A stretch of DNA of 64,000 nucleotides, taken from Eumeta japonica (taxonomy: Eukaryota > Arthropoda > Insecta > Lepidoptera > Psychidae). The position numbers and the translations under genes were made by a program. The notes beneath the pieces were generated by a model that was not told the origin of the DNA, searched no databases, and saw only the letters and a program-made list of their open reading frames with translations. Shown here piece after piece: positions 12,501 through 22,908 of the stretch. Every line of letters starts with the position of its first letter. Positions within the stretch are counted from its first letter, which is position 1. Location: positions 744,001 to 808,000 of the forward strand of contig BGZK01000084.1 in the NCBI GenBank assembly GCA_005406025.1. The letters run 5' to 3'.

Positions 12501-14443
12501 CCTCTTAAGATTGAGCCAGCGTAAGCCATGTAAGAATCCGAAAATCGATTTTTTAAAACATGATTAGAAAACATTTATTTGTTTTCTACTATACAAAAGA
12601 ATATCTAAATAACAGTGAAAACCGTATCAAAATTTGTTCTGTGGTTTAAAAGAAGTAAGTAGAGAAATAGATGCGGCCAGTGACCTTGTTTTATACTATT
12701 TAGGGATTAGATATGTTTCAAACGTAATTAATCGTTACAAGAACACTTTTCTAATACCACCGGATTATATCGATAAAATATTGCCTGATTAATTATAAAT
12801 TTGAATATATGTTGATATGTACGTGGACATGTTTATGTATGTATACATACACATGGACACATAGATACTAAAATAAGATTGATTGAAAACGAAAGCAAAT
12901 ATAGGTAAACAGTCTACAGCCTTAACGGTGAAAGAAATCATAGCGATGAAATCTGCCCACATAGTGGAAAATCAACTTCAATATTTATCAAAATCAACTA
13001 TATAATACGTTTGAAATTTCCAATAGGCAAAGCCCGAGGCCGGGTATGATGACCTAACGCTCTTTATAAAACAGATCTATACTCTACAACGAGGCTCTAG
13101 ATCAGTCGTAAAGGTACACGATATACATAATTTCAAACCTGTATACAATTCTCCAGCTAAAAACAAATCAGGATCGCCCGCTACTGCAAGACGATATCGC
13201 GCATCGGCAGGCTGCGCGTGCGTTGGCGCGCGCTCACATCGCAACTTGGAGTCGATGCAGTATACCAGTGCACCAGTTAACCAAAACCATTTTATTAAGA
13301 ACGACGTGTTTTCTACGGAAATAAAAAAATAATAATTTTTATCACAGAAAATACCACTAAAAGGTGCCACGTCGCATGTAATAATCGTTCTAAAATCGTA
13401 TGATTTATATTATCATAAGTTGTAATTAGGGGTGCAGACTTATAGACAGAAAAAAATTAGCCCATAAAACGTCCTGGTATAATTTATAAAAATACAAAAT
13501 TTAATAATCATTATTATCATTAAATATGGTAATGTAAAAAATACCAAATAGTGTAAGAAATTTACACCTGAAGAATGTAGAAAATCTATTAACTTTTTAA
13601 CTTCTTAACCCGGTCTATCCTTCCTTTTTTTTCCTTTATTATTCTTAATAATTTTGGCCACTTCAATATAAATGCAGATTTAGAGAAACTATAGTGAGCT
13701 TCCATAATCGATCTATTAAATGCATTTACTAAAATACAAACGAGTATACTTTTATATGTTTTATAAATCATATTTTATAATCGGATTTTTTCCTAATGAG
13801 TACAGTATTGCAATTGATCAAGACCATAATGTTGAGATTATAAACTGGATGTTATAAATCTCCCATTACAAATATATATTATAATCTTTGTACTGACATT
13901 TTATTCGTTATCCTTTAAACTCATTTCGTCTATAAAACAATTAAATACTATCACACAATTTCTTTCTCGATGACAATCTTAACACCAAAGGCGAACTGTA
14001 CTTTGAAATCGTGTTAAAGTTTACCATTGATTTGTTTTACAGTTTTAAGCAAGTTAATTTGCAACTTAATTTGACAAGTGTAGCCGGAAACTTTGATACA
14101 ATCTAATATTACATAAATTGAAATACTATCTAATCAGTATTGAATATTTAAAATTTATAGAAAAAAGCGAATAATTTTAACTAAGTAGCTTCTTAGTAAT
14201 ACCTATCTATGTATAAATAAGGTACATTCTACGTTCAAAAAACAATAAGTTCCTATGAATGTCGACTTATATTTATATTATACATATACAGCAAAGCTTA
14301 ATATTAGTATAGACAATATTTAACTATATGAGAACATGTTGCACTAACCGTATCTCATATTGGCAGGCCACAGTATTTATCACAATTCTTAATTCGTTGC
14401 ATTTTTACGGCTTCTTACGACAACCGGTCAAGTGATACTGCAT
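1..14443 (-). CDS. F-spondin-like secreted protein (Reeler, Spondin_N, TSP1, Kunitz), 3' end outside the window
   Basis: Exons on the minus strand are: 14443-14419 (25 nt, tentative start), 13312-13139, 10452-10211, 9313-9125, 8878-8672, 8566-8312, 6259-6100, 3869-3656, 3084-2874, 2253-2068, 962-812 (alternative end 804), then a Kunitz exon from about 330 or 290 to beyond position 1. Phases agree throughout. Domain order: a hydrophobic leader with core FLIKWFWLTGALVYC; a Reeler domain (about residues 25-185, with GELYTVTLKG and PKTEVQ); Spondin_N (about 205-395, with GLWSRNTHP, GDLIGASHT, APSPDWIIGV and LYPYDAGTDNGITYM); TSP1 repeats with WGTWGACSVTCGPG, WSEWSPCEGCG and WGDWSPCSARCG; and a Kunitz domain with exact C-x8-C-x15-C-x7-C-x12-C-x3-C spacing and Arg at the P1 position (PCRGY), which predicts trypsin-like protease inhibition. 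Family knowledge: F-spondins are extracellular matrix proteins acting in axon guidance and cell adhesion. Weak points are the start exon, one poor donor at 2874 (ATT|GTGTTA), and the missing C-terminus. An in-frame ATG at 13370 is an alternative start. Confidence 0.9.
1424..1575. mobile_element. 152-bp hAT-like MITE with 8-bp target duplication
   Basis: The ends are imperfect inverted repeats: ATGGGCGTACCCAG at the left and CTGGGTATGTCCAT at the right (12 of 14 paired). CTCTCAGA occurs directly on both sides, at 1416-1423 and 1576-1583, which is an 8-bp duplication as made by hAT transposases. There is no coding capacity, and the interior has a run of C. It lies in an F-spondin intron. Confidence 0.7.
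3528..3557. repeat. (AT)n microsatellite
   Basis: About 30 bases of uninterrupted AT dinucleotides in an F-spondin intron. Slippage-prone and probably polymorphic. No function is visible. Confidence 0.95.
5135..5800 (+). pseudogene. Degraded DDE transposase (IS630/Tc1/mariner-like)
   Basis: Adjacent plus-strand frames (5135-5362, 5331-5591, 5588-5797) together read as one decayed transposase. The clearest part is LNNASYSEFLRNNLSKLPEN followed by LRNDGSPTHYTTAIRRY, which corresponds to the family pattern 'Y..FLR..LP.LLE..PL' and 'HDGAPPHY', the block around the second catalytic Asp. After it the frame hits stops and shifts where the 'RSPDLTPLDFF' block should be. It is a fossil inside the large F-spondin intron between 6100 and 3869. 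The exact subfamily is uncertain and terminal repeats were not found. Confidence 0.6.
7180..7660. other. GC-rich island in an intron, origin unresolved
   Basis: This stretch is clearly richer in G+C than the flanking intron. A short minus-strand frame at about 7630-7499 ends with VYTTKYVEKRWVEM and a stop, and looks coding-like. It cannot be an F-spondin exon because the exons ending at 8312 and starting at 6259 join in phase within a continuous Spondin_N domain. A transposon fragment is the likeliest explanation; no family was recognised. Confidence 0.35.
9630..9690. repeat. Tandem duplication, about 32-bp unit
   Basis: The string beginning ATTCTTTGTATAAAT and continuing to TGTTTTAAAT occurs twice in a row with one or two differences. 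It is a small AT-rich tandem duplication in an F-spondin intron. Confidence 0.75.
10553..10625 (+). repeat. tRNA-like head of a SINE relic
   Basis: TGATATAATGGT resembles a pol III A box and AGTTTGATGCC, about 45 bases on, resembles a B box (GGTTCGAATCC). The spacing fits a tRNA-derived SINE head. No cloverleaf can be drawn with confidence, so this is not called a tRNA gene. Confidence 0.35.
10975..11180 (+). pseudogene. THAP zinc-finger exon fossil
   Basis: Reading on the plus strand with one frameshift and one stop: a CFVP-x-CTNTTK start, then KTPDKMFLNV, KRRNKRFRTVHRDNPKTKS and CCEDHFD, followed at once by a good splice donor (GAT|GTAAGT). This is the C2CH plan of a THAP DNA-binding domain, as found in P-element-like and Kolobok-type transposases and in host proteins derived from them. 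The stop between the first two cysteines and the lost frame show it is dead. GACGTCA sits on both sides (about 10880 and 11363), but no clear terminal repeat was found. Confidence 0.6.
11640..12360. other. Repeat-derived intron sequence with a short ORF
   Basis: The phrase CGACTCGCCCCGGCGTCACA near 11693 resembles a motif common at the ends of lepidopteran non-LTR repeats (from memory). A minus-strand ORF at 12351-12127 (74 aa) has no recognisable domain. The flanking F-spondin exons join in phase without it, so it is not an exon of that gene. Confidence 0.35.
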
Positions 14444-14600
14444 GAAATTCTACCCTGTTTGGACCGTCGCAGCAATGAGCGGCGTTGCACCGCCCGCCTA
14501 CTGCGCAGGTGTCGGCGCCAACCTCAGCGCATTCGAGTCGATAGCGAGCAAGCGTGTGACCTAACTCTCATTCGGATGGGATTCCGTAGCAAATGAGAAC
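14444..14600 (-). promoter_or_regulatory. Possible F-spondin 5' region, CpG-rich
   Basis: A GC-rich, CpG-containing patch in AT-rich surroundings lies directly upstream of the tentative F-spondin start exon. No TATA box or clear initiator was identified. The promoter role is inferred only from position and composition. Confidence 0.35.
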
Positions 14601-16189
14601 GCTCATAGGTTAAATAGAGAGTATAATATTGTTTTCCGAACTGTGTGAATGTTTAACTCTCTGTTTGTACAGACAGATTTCTTTTTTGTTAAGTACACAG
14701 CAAAGGATAACATTTAGAATTTGTTCCGTCTCCTCATATTTTGCTCTTTAAACTGCGCACTCGGTCATACCCTAAGCGATAACGCCGATATCCTTGAAAC
14801 TTGCTCCGTTGTATAGGATATTAGCAGTCGTCTACGGTTTGCACGCACTCGCATAAATTATGTAAGACCTCGTATCAAATCGCTATATCGATCTCCATCC
14901 CTATTTCGGTTGGCGTGCGATCCTGGTACTTCCAGTTCCAAACGTGTGAGCTATCATTCATCTTACATAGACATAGTGGCCTATTTTTGATAATATAACA
15001 CGTTTTTTTTCAATAACTTCGTTTCTATTATACATAAACAATGGCGAAACATACCACTATATTCCGGTATCTCTATTTATATGGTACAGATGGTTAGTGC
15101 ATGCGCCTGCTAACGTCCACTATAAATAGGAGCTATCCCATAAAACGTACATGAAATTGCGGTTGATGATAAACCTGGTTTGTAACCGACCCCATTGACC
15201 TCATAAAAACTGTCATGGTTCACTAGATACATTTTTTTTACTTTTCACAAAATTGGTTCCCGAGATCAGTGTCTTGTGTACCGTTTCTGTGATTTTTTTT
15301 TAAATAGCCGCTAAAAAAATTTGACTTTTTTAAATTTAGGGAAGTTGTTTACGGTCTGATTTTGAAAAAGTGAAATTTCATTAAAAATTGCCATGTTGAA
15401 GTTCTAGGAATCTTCTCTGACCCTTTTAAAAGATTTCCATTTGCACATTATGCATATGTACATGTGCGAGGTAATGTTCAAGTATGCCTTTGAATATCTT
15501 TTGAACGAAAAGACCGATTGAAAGTGAACTTGTGGCATTCGATAGGACATAACCCAATTTAGATACCTTAAAAATTGAACATCAATCGGCTGCATAGATT
15601 TTGTTGAAATCGCAAAATATATTTGCATATTGGTAAAAAAAAATATTTAGAAATAATTTCTAAACTATGGACTCAATCGCTTCGACAATTAAATGAATTC
15701 TATTTTAATAAAACTACGTTGAATGCTGTAAATTTTAACGAATTCTTCTAGAGATGCAGAAGACGAGAAGTTGTCAAAAAGTCAGTTAGTCAATGATACT
15801 TCGCTTATATATGTATAGATTACTTAGAAATAATAATAAATATATGAAAGTTGTATATGGTTATAAGCAAAAGCTCGCAACGGCCACACCTTTATTATTT
15901 TATAAAACTTGAAAGTTTATATGTGTATGACCTCCACACAGATATTAAAAACGATCCTCTAATATGAAGTTTGGATCATGGTGGCTATCGCAGATAACGG
16001 ATAGAAAAAGTGTATAAAATTGCACCTCAAATTCGTTAACGTATAAAGCTCCGTTTTTATATTTTTTACTCAGAATTGTATTAGGAATCACATCCTCCAT
16101 TGATACTTCGTACGGTTCCAACCCCTTGCCAGACACCTTTAAACGTAATTATACTTACATTATAGTATACTAAAGATGAATTTTACATG

Positions 16190-16275
16190 CCATATGGAAT
16201 CGGTCTGTCGTCTTTCCGCAAATATTCATAATCTTCTTCTTTTCTAGAACAACTTTACCAAAGAAACCATTCATT
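16190..16275 (-). repeat. Dispersed coding-like repeat, copy 1
   Basis: Read on the minus strand it gives GFFGKVVLEKKKIMNICGK, then DRFHM. The same block recurs at 16455-16545 and 56085-56180 on the plus strand. See those entries and the finding. Confidence 0.7.
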
Positions 16276-16454
16276 GAAGTAGCCGTCCCTAAGAAAAATA
16301 GGTCAAAACGTGAACGTATAATCTCACGAGATACGTCGTTAGGTGCGCCTGTGCACGATGAGCCTACACACCGCGCGCTGGTGCAGCGCCGTCTAGCCGA
16401 GTAGGGTTTTCTCTTTATTAATTTATTTATAAGCATATTTTCTATATATAGATA

Positions 16455-16545
16455 TATTTTTGTTATAGTTACTTTGGCAGTTGTTCTAAAAAAGGAGATT
16501 ATGTATATTTGTGGAAAGATGCATGATCTATTCCATCCTGTATAT
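16455..16545 (+). repeat. Dispersed coding-like repeat, copy 2
   Basis: TTGTTATAGTTACTTTGGCA followed by a frame reading [19 protein letters not shown]. It lies about 180 bp from copy 1 in opposite orientation, so the two could pair as a large imperfect inverted repeat. Confidence 0.7.
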
Positions 16546-17301
16546 TACTTAGGTAACTATCAAAAGATGTTTTCTCGGGAACCAGACAGTTTTGATAGTT
16601 CTTACATCTTTCTGATCATATTGAAAGTCTGCTGTAAGTGCAAGAGCGAGGCAATAGACATACAAGTGGCCGCGAGTAAATTACTGCTAAATAGAAAGAT
16701 CTATTGCGATCTTTCACTACACCTTTCATTTACTCAGTATTGTGTTTTTTGAAAATATCAGAAAATTTCGTTAAATACAGAATTATTTACTACTAAAAAC
16801 TAAATTTTCAGAAATTATTCTGTAAAAACTGTCTTTGCAGAAAATCAATAAACCAAAAATTGAATAAATCAATGGATAATGTATTGGAAAATAATGAACT
16901 TTTTACGAAAATTAATTTTAAATAAAATCGCGATATTTTATTTAAAAAAATATAGTTTACTATAAAAGGGAACAATTATTTTGATAGTAGTAAGAAATCC
17001 TAAGAAAAAAGTTTTATTATATTCATAGCCATTCTATACTAAGCAAAAAAATACGGCTGGAACAACATAATCGGGGACATGTACGACATAATCGGAAAAA
17101 AAAACGGGAACAATTTTAACACTCAATTCCCGTGATGAACGAACTACAATTTACATAAAAGTATGTACAGAACCCTCAGTGCACGAGTCCGACTCGCCTT
17201 TGGCCGTTTTTTTTTTTTATTTATAAATTCACACCACTTTCCAGAAGCGTAGACGGATACCACAAGTCCCCATATACGCGTATGTGGTATCTGTTCAGGG
17301 T

Positions 17302-17354
17302 AAGAAGAGATGTATGTGAAGATCGTGTAGGATCTTCACATGCATCTCTTTCTT
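17302..17354. repeat. Near-perfect hairpin, 23-bp stem
   Basis: The left arm 17302-17324 pairs with 17331-17354 around the 6-base loop GTGTAG. Only a G-T type difference and a one-base bulge interrupt the stem. Just upstream at about 17270-17287 is a second palindrome, CCATATACGCGTATGTGG. This could be a miRNA-like precursor or the core of a fold-back element; sequence alone does not decide. Confidence 0.8.
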
Positions 17355-19853
17355 CACTGGTATCCATCAAAGGCTCATTGCAAGGTTTCAGGTGCCTAAA
17401 ACTTACACCTTCTTCTATGTGTAAATATTTAATATATGTCGGAACGAGCAGGGACGTCAGTGTTAATAGCAGCGCTCGTGGTGTCGACTAGACCACCTGT
17501 AGCGACATATTTATACATACAAATTTAGTTACAATTTGGCACTCGATACAAATTTAAAGTATGACAAGGTTTTGCTTTTCAAGTTTATTTATATATTTAG
17601 GTGTGTTCTCTGGGAAACGTGGGTAAAAAATATATTTTTCTAAAAGTTGGTTTATAACGAGCACCATTGCGTAGAATTTTCAAGTAATTGCATTGTTACT
17701 ACGCTATATTGGATGTAGTGCCGAAGTACCGGTATGCTTAAAATTCTCAGACAACTACATGCCATAAATTGGCTTGGCACTTTGTGACGTTAGTAACATG
17801 AGAGCAGGTATAAAGCAAATTTTACATATTATGTAGTGTATGTATACTGCACACCTATTTACTGTTGGAAATGAATATAAGAAACTTTTCCCTAGGAAAG
17901 TGATCCCACGACACGCTCGAAAATCGCCCAAGTGTTTAAGAAGTAAGCAATGATTCGAAAACCGTGGAATTTTTAATTTGCCAATATATACTAGAAGTAA
18001 ATACAACAATCAGACATGTAGTTTATCGAAGCTACAGCTGGATTATAAAGAAAAAAAGAGAGTGCATAAACCATTTTATTCATATCTGTATATCATTAAA
18101 GTTGTAAATATAGAAAATTGAAATTACAAAGATAAAGTTGCATAATTTGTTTTCAAGGAATAAATAAGAATGTCGTATTTATTAGTATCAATAAACATAA
18201 TTTGTAATCATATCAATCACTCTATGAATAAGTTTGTAATAATTTAATAGAGTCACTTTTATTACAACCAACGATACCTATATGCCACTTAGCTACGCTT
18301 GCATTTAGTTTCCTCTAAAACCGAAAGCAATAACTGTTGTTTGATTTACTGTTTATTATATGGGAGCTAACAACTTCACTAAGACAAAATTTAAGTATGC
18401 TAATTTTTCTATATTCCCTTTAACATACATACACTATCTAGGTAGTCATTCGGATAGAGATCAGTCTGGCTCCTAGATAAACTGAGTTAGCAAATTAATT
18501 TTGTATTCTTTAGTAGTTAAACTACATTCTAAGCAATTTTAACCATAACCTCTTCAAGCGATATAGGTCCGGCATTGCTTCGACATCATCTTTTCCATGC
18601 CCATAATACGAAAATTGTTGGACGAGCATTTGAAGTGCAGGTCAGTTCTGTAAACTTTAAACGTCTCAAGTCTATATTTTTATGACGTCACAATTACAAA
18701 AGCCGAGGCCGCACGTCGACAACCCTTCTCACCTAGACGCAACTTTGACAAGTAAGTCGTGTAAAGGTTAAAGAATTGATCTATCGATTCAAATCGATAT
18801 CGTTACGAAAAGCAACTGAAACTCGCGAGTGTTCAAAATAAAAGAATTTCTGTTGTACAGTACACTAGTCGCACCGACTCTTACAGTTCCAATTTGACAC
18901 TGTGTGACTTTCTTTGTTCCCCAAAATAAAAAAGAATCTGTAAATATCATTTCAATCGACAGTCTACACCTTTCGGCAGATGAACTGGCTGAATTTAGGA
19001 AGGCGGTTGCAGAGTTGGAAAATCGTGTTTGGACAACAGGTTTAGAATTATGAAACTCTGTGGACACGGATACACTTCTTTGAAAAGAGTTCACAAGAAT
19101 ATTATAACTTATAATATATATTTTTGAATTGTTTTTTAGGCGCGTTATGAAAAAAAAATGAGCGAATTTTTGCGATACGCAGCCTTATCATAATAAAAAA
19201 AAAAAGCAGGATGAAATTCATTCATAAAAACGCCCCACAGACGTCCTGCCCGAACGATGGCTTGTATATTATAAACAAGTTCAGCACCCTCTTTCGATAA
19301 ACCATATACTAAGGGATATTTGTCATTGGGCATGACATCTCTCTTTATTTAGTCATTGCACGAATTGACGAATTGCTGTTGCCCAAAGCAAAATTTTAAA
19401 ATGAGTGCAATTTCCTAACGGATGTTGAGAAATATTTTAAATTCATATCCATATGTATAACACAGCGAATAGAAACAGAAATGTCTAAGCAATGCCAAAC
19501 TACGTATATATGATTTGCGCATGTATTGATGCGTACGTCAAATACCACAGAATTCGATCACAGTGCCACCTATGGTGCGCAAACCATACGAACTAACAAC
19601 TAGTAATTAATGAGGTTTTAATGGTTAATTATTCATTTAAAAAAATATTGGGGTGTGGTAGACGGAATTTTGGGAATATATATTCTATGCGAAAACAAAT
19701 TTCGTAAAAAAATCCTAAACCAAATCGCAGCGCCACATACCGAGTCCAATTATAAATCTAAGCCATCCAGAGACCTAAACACACAAAAATTTTTATCATA
19801 ATCGGTCCAGTCTTTTAACAGTAGTTTATGACTAATAGATACAGAATTATATA
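17355..19853. other. Intergenic DNA, no gene assigned
   Basis: AT-rich. Around 18930-19052 a plus-strand frame reads IISIDSLHLSADELAEF and then RKAVAELENRVW before a stop. It looks coding-like, but it has no recognised family and no intact upstream frame. It may be a transposon or pseudogene scrap. Confidence 0.45.
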
Positions 19854-20569
19854 GGGCGACCCAAAAGATTATTTTTTCAGTCTGGTGAAGATTGATTAGA
19901 GTTCTCCATGATTTAAATTTTTTAAATGTCATTTCTTTTTAATTAAAATCAAATGATTTTTTTTATAAATGTTTTTTAGGAGTTTCATTTAACATGAAGA
20001 TCGATTAAGTCAATTTTATATTTTTGTTGAGAAATTTTGAATTCTAAATATCTAACTTTAATATTTTTCTATATTTGATGCTAAAGAAGAAATTAAAGCA
20101 CGAGAAACAAAGAAAATTAATGAACAATTTCATCATTTTTGAATAATTGCAAAAATGATAATTGTTCATTAATTTTTTTGTTTCTCGTGCTTTAATTTCA
20201 TTCTTTAGCATGTCAAATTAAAGGAAAAAATATTAAGTTCATTAATATTCATGTTTAGAAGTTGCTCAAATAGATATAAAGTACCTCGATTTCAAAACTT
20301 AAAAATTGAGCACCTCTAAATATTAAAATTTTGACTTGAAATTTTCAGGATCTTCATGATTTTACATGTAAAAAGAAATGAAATCACGAGAAAAAGCATT
20401 TGAAATAAAAAAAATCGATTTTGAGGATTTTGGAAATTTAAAAAAATTGTGATCGACCTTTAAAAAATTTTTTTTAGAGCTGTCCTTTGGAGGGGGCTCT
20501 TAAAACATAGTAAACTAACATATTTTCACACGAGACTTGAAAAAAAAAATCTTTTTTTTTGGGTCGCCC
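19854..20569. mobile_element. Fold-back MITE with GGGCGACCC termini and TA duplication
   Basis: The left end GGGCGACCCAAAAGATT and the right end (reverse complement GGGCGACCCAAAAAAAAAG) form inverted repeats that continue for about 35 bases with an indel. TA flanks both ends, as for Tc1/mariner-type insertion. Inner segments are also inverted copies of each other around a long central hairpin (20078-20212). There is no ORF. The two halves differ in length (about 290 and 425 bp), so one half has gained or lost sequence. Confidence 0.75.
20078..20212. repeat. Long central hairpin of the MITE, arms about 60 bp
   Basis: Starting from ATGCTAAAGAA at 20078, the left arm pairs with the right arm ending TTCTTTAGCAT near 20211, around a loop near GAATAATTGC. 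Mismatches are few. If transcribed, it would form a long double-stranded stem. Confidence 0.85.
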
Positions 20570-22800
20570 TAATATATATATAAAGACAGAACCTAACTAA
20601 ATAATTATAAGATCAATAAATAATATTTATTGTAGAAAAATTCATGTTGTTATTAAATTATTAATTCATATTAAATAAACAAGGAATATGAAATATAATT
20701 TTGCATTAACAATTAATACATTATTTAAAAACAATTTTATGTATTTAAATAAATGTTTATTTAAAAAGTGAATAATTAATAGTATTTCATTTAATATTAC
20801 ATGTAACTGAAATTATCACAATTAAAAAAATTGATTTAGTATCAATATATCTAAATCATTATGTAAATACAATAAAATAAAATATATTTAATAAACTGAA
20901 ATTAATTTTAAAAAGTATATGTACAACATTTTACATGCCTATATAAGTATTTTCATAGTATCATAAAGCCTTCAGAGTTCCCCGCAATCATAAAATGGTA
21001 CTTTTGAAGTGATATTATCATAATACTGAAAAGTTATCACAAGAAAACCCTGAATGGATAAAGATAAGCCTGCAAGGTTCAAGACTATTTCAGCATCATT
21101 AATGAATCATCCGATATGATGATGACACAACTCTACTGATGGAGCTGGAAGGTGGTCAAATAAGCTATCAGTAATGTACATAAAGTAAAAAAGCGTGTTG
21201 TAAAGTGACAATATTTCATGATGGTATTCACGATATTCATCGAATCGAATTTATGACTATATAGTAATAGTCATAAATTCGATATATAGTAATAATGACA
21301 TTGGTGTGTTGTAAACAAGCTTACTGGTTTTGTCTGCCTATATGAAAAATTTAAAATAAATACTTATTTTTGTTTATTCAGTAATTGACTTACTCAAGTT
21401 TATAATCATCTCTTTCTTTACAAGTTGACAAGGAAATAATATTTTACTTCCAAAAATTCAATCTCTAATACAACAACTGTATAAAAAAAATTATAAGTAC
21501 TTAATGAAGTTAAACAAATATTGTATTTGTTTAAATATTTACTTTAAAAAGATCGAACTTCTAACACGGTTGGAATATAAGAACTATAATAATAATTAAA
21601 ATATGTATCTATTAAATTGTCCATTATTCAGAGAGTGTAGTACATAAACTACAGTAGTGTCATAAAATATAAAAAAATATTTTCCTTTCTACATTCCATA
21701 AAAGAGAAAGCAAGATTCATGATAACTTACAGTTCCAGATAACTTAGGTTGGAGATAGCCTAAAACGTAGTAACCATATTACAAAAAATAAAATACAATT
21801 ACACATTTTATTCTTACAGGAAACAGAGTTTTAGATAATATCTAGAAGTCACAAATTCCAAAACAAACAAATGTATGCAGAAAGATATGGGTAGCTTAAA
21901 AATAAAATAATATATTTTTTTTATTTCTGTTTACCTATTTCTAATAACTTGCAATAATGCAAAGTTACAAAAAATAAATATACATTGACATTAAATATCA
22001 TTTTAACCAGTATTATAATATATCATGAAGATATTTTACACAAAACAATAAGATACAATCAGAAATATGTTTGCTCTAAGCAATCAACAACTTAGACAAA
22101 AAACACAATAAAGTAAGTTTTTAGTGTTGTTTTTTCAATTGATTTTTGCTATTATTCCTTACTTTCTTATTTTTTTTCATATATCATATGACATAATCAA
22201 TCGAAAAATAATTTCATCAATAACACTGAAATATATGAATAAATTTATAATGTACACTGTTGTAAAGAAAAATTATTAGAAATATTTTCACTAGCATATA
22301 AGTTTTTTAAAAAGCTTCTACATCACAATATCGAAACATTTTGTCACTTTGAAATCAACTTCAGATAAACTATGACTTTCAAAAACAAATGACTAAAAAT
22401 ACCATTCTTTTCAGTATAATTCAAATATTGCTCAGTTTTGTATGCGAGTAATATTGATATTCCATATATCTAATGAGGAGTTCTGGCACAAACCTAATTA
22501 TATTCACTGTACCAGTTTTTTTAAATAATAAAAAAAATCTTTGTTATCCATGTTAAACACAGTAAATGTATAATAAATATAAATTTTATATTTCCAATAT
22601 ACTACTAATATCATACGAATACATTAAAAAAAAAATACTTGCTGATTTAAAAAATAAAAAAACATTTGGACATAAATAATTTTAGACCAATTGAAGTTTA
22701 CATAAAAACTTTTTGAAACAATGGACTGAGAATGAACACTTAACTTCGTCATAGTAACTTCAATACAGGAAATATGTAAAGCAATATTGTAGCATCAAAA
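20570..22800. other. AT-rich intergenic DNA, no gene seen
   Basis: Very AT-rich with no ORF above background and no recognised element except a 16-bp-stem hairpin at 21244-21283 (ATCGAATTTATGACTA and its inverse, 8-base loop). Part of it could be 3' UTR of the minus-strand coding material to the right. Confidence 0.5.
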
Positions 22801-22908
22801 CTAGACATAATTTAGTTTGGCCCAGAGTTTTTCAACTACATTGGCAAGGTTGTCTGTCTTACGTATATGCGCGTTAGTTTGCGGATCCCATTTGTATGTA
22901 GTCCACTC
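22801..22908 (-). CDS. Orphan terminal-exon candidate, unknown protein
   Basis: After a plausible acceptor (GTGCGTAG|GAG) the minus strand reads 35 codons to a TAG stop. It starts EWTTYKWDPQTNAHIRKTD and ends NLANVVEKLWAKLNYV. The amino-acid composition and the GC rise over this stretch look coding. I could not place an upstream exon with confidence; a frame at about 23137-23088 reading VEWVPVRLNALGTMIY is one possibility, and a short ATG exon at 25501-25471 ending in a consensus donor is another. It is not part of Ric-8, whose last exon has its own stop at 25162. Function unknown. Confidence 0.4.
   Translation of the reverse strand, partial: EWTTYKWDPQTNAHIRKTDNLANVVEKLWAKLNYV

Larger units (their letters stand above)
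14601..17270. other. Intergenic DNA, no gene seen
   Basis: Short ORFs occur but none shows a family signature or consistent exon structure. Near 15083-15200 there is a weak SINE-like motif (TGGTTAGTGCATG then GGTTTGTAACC). Two copies of a dispersed repeat are listed separately. Confidence 0.5.
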
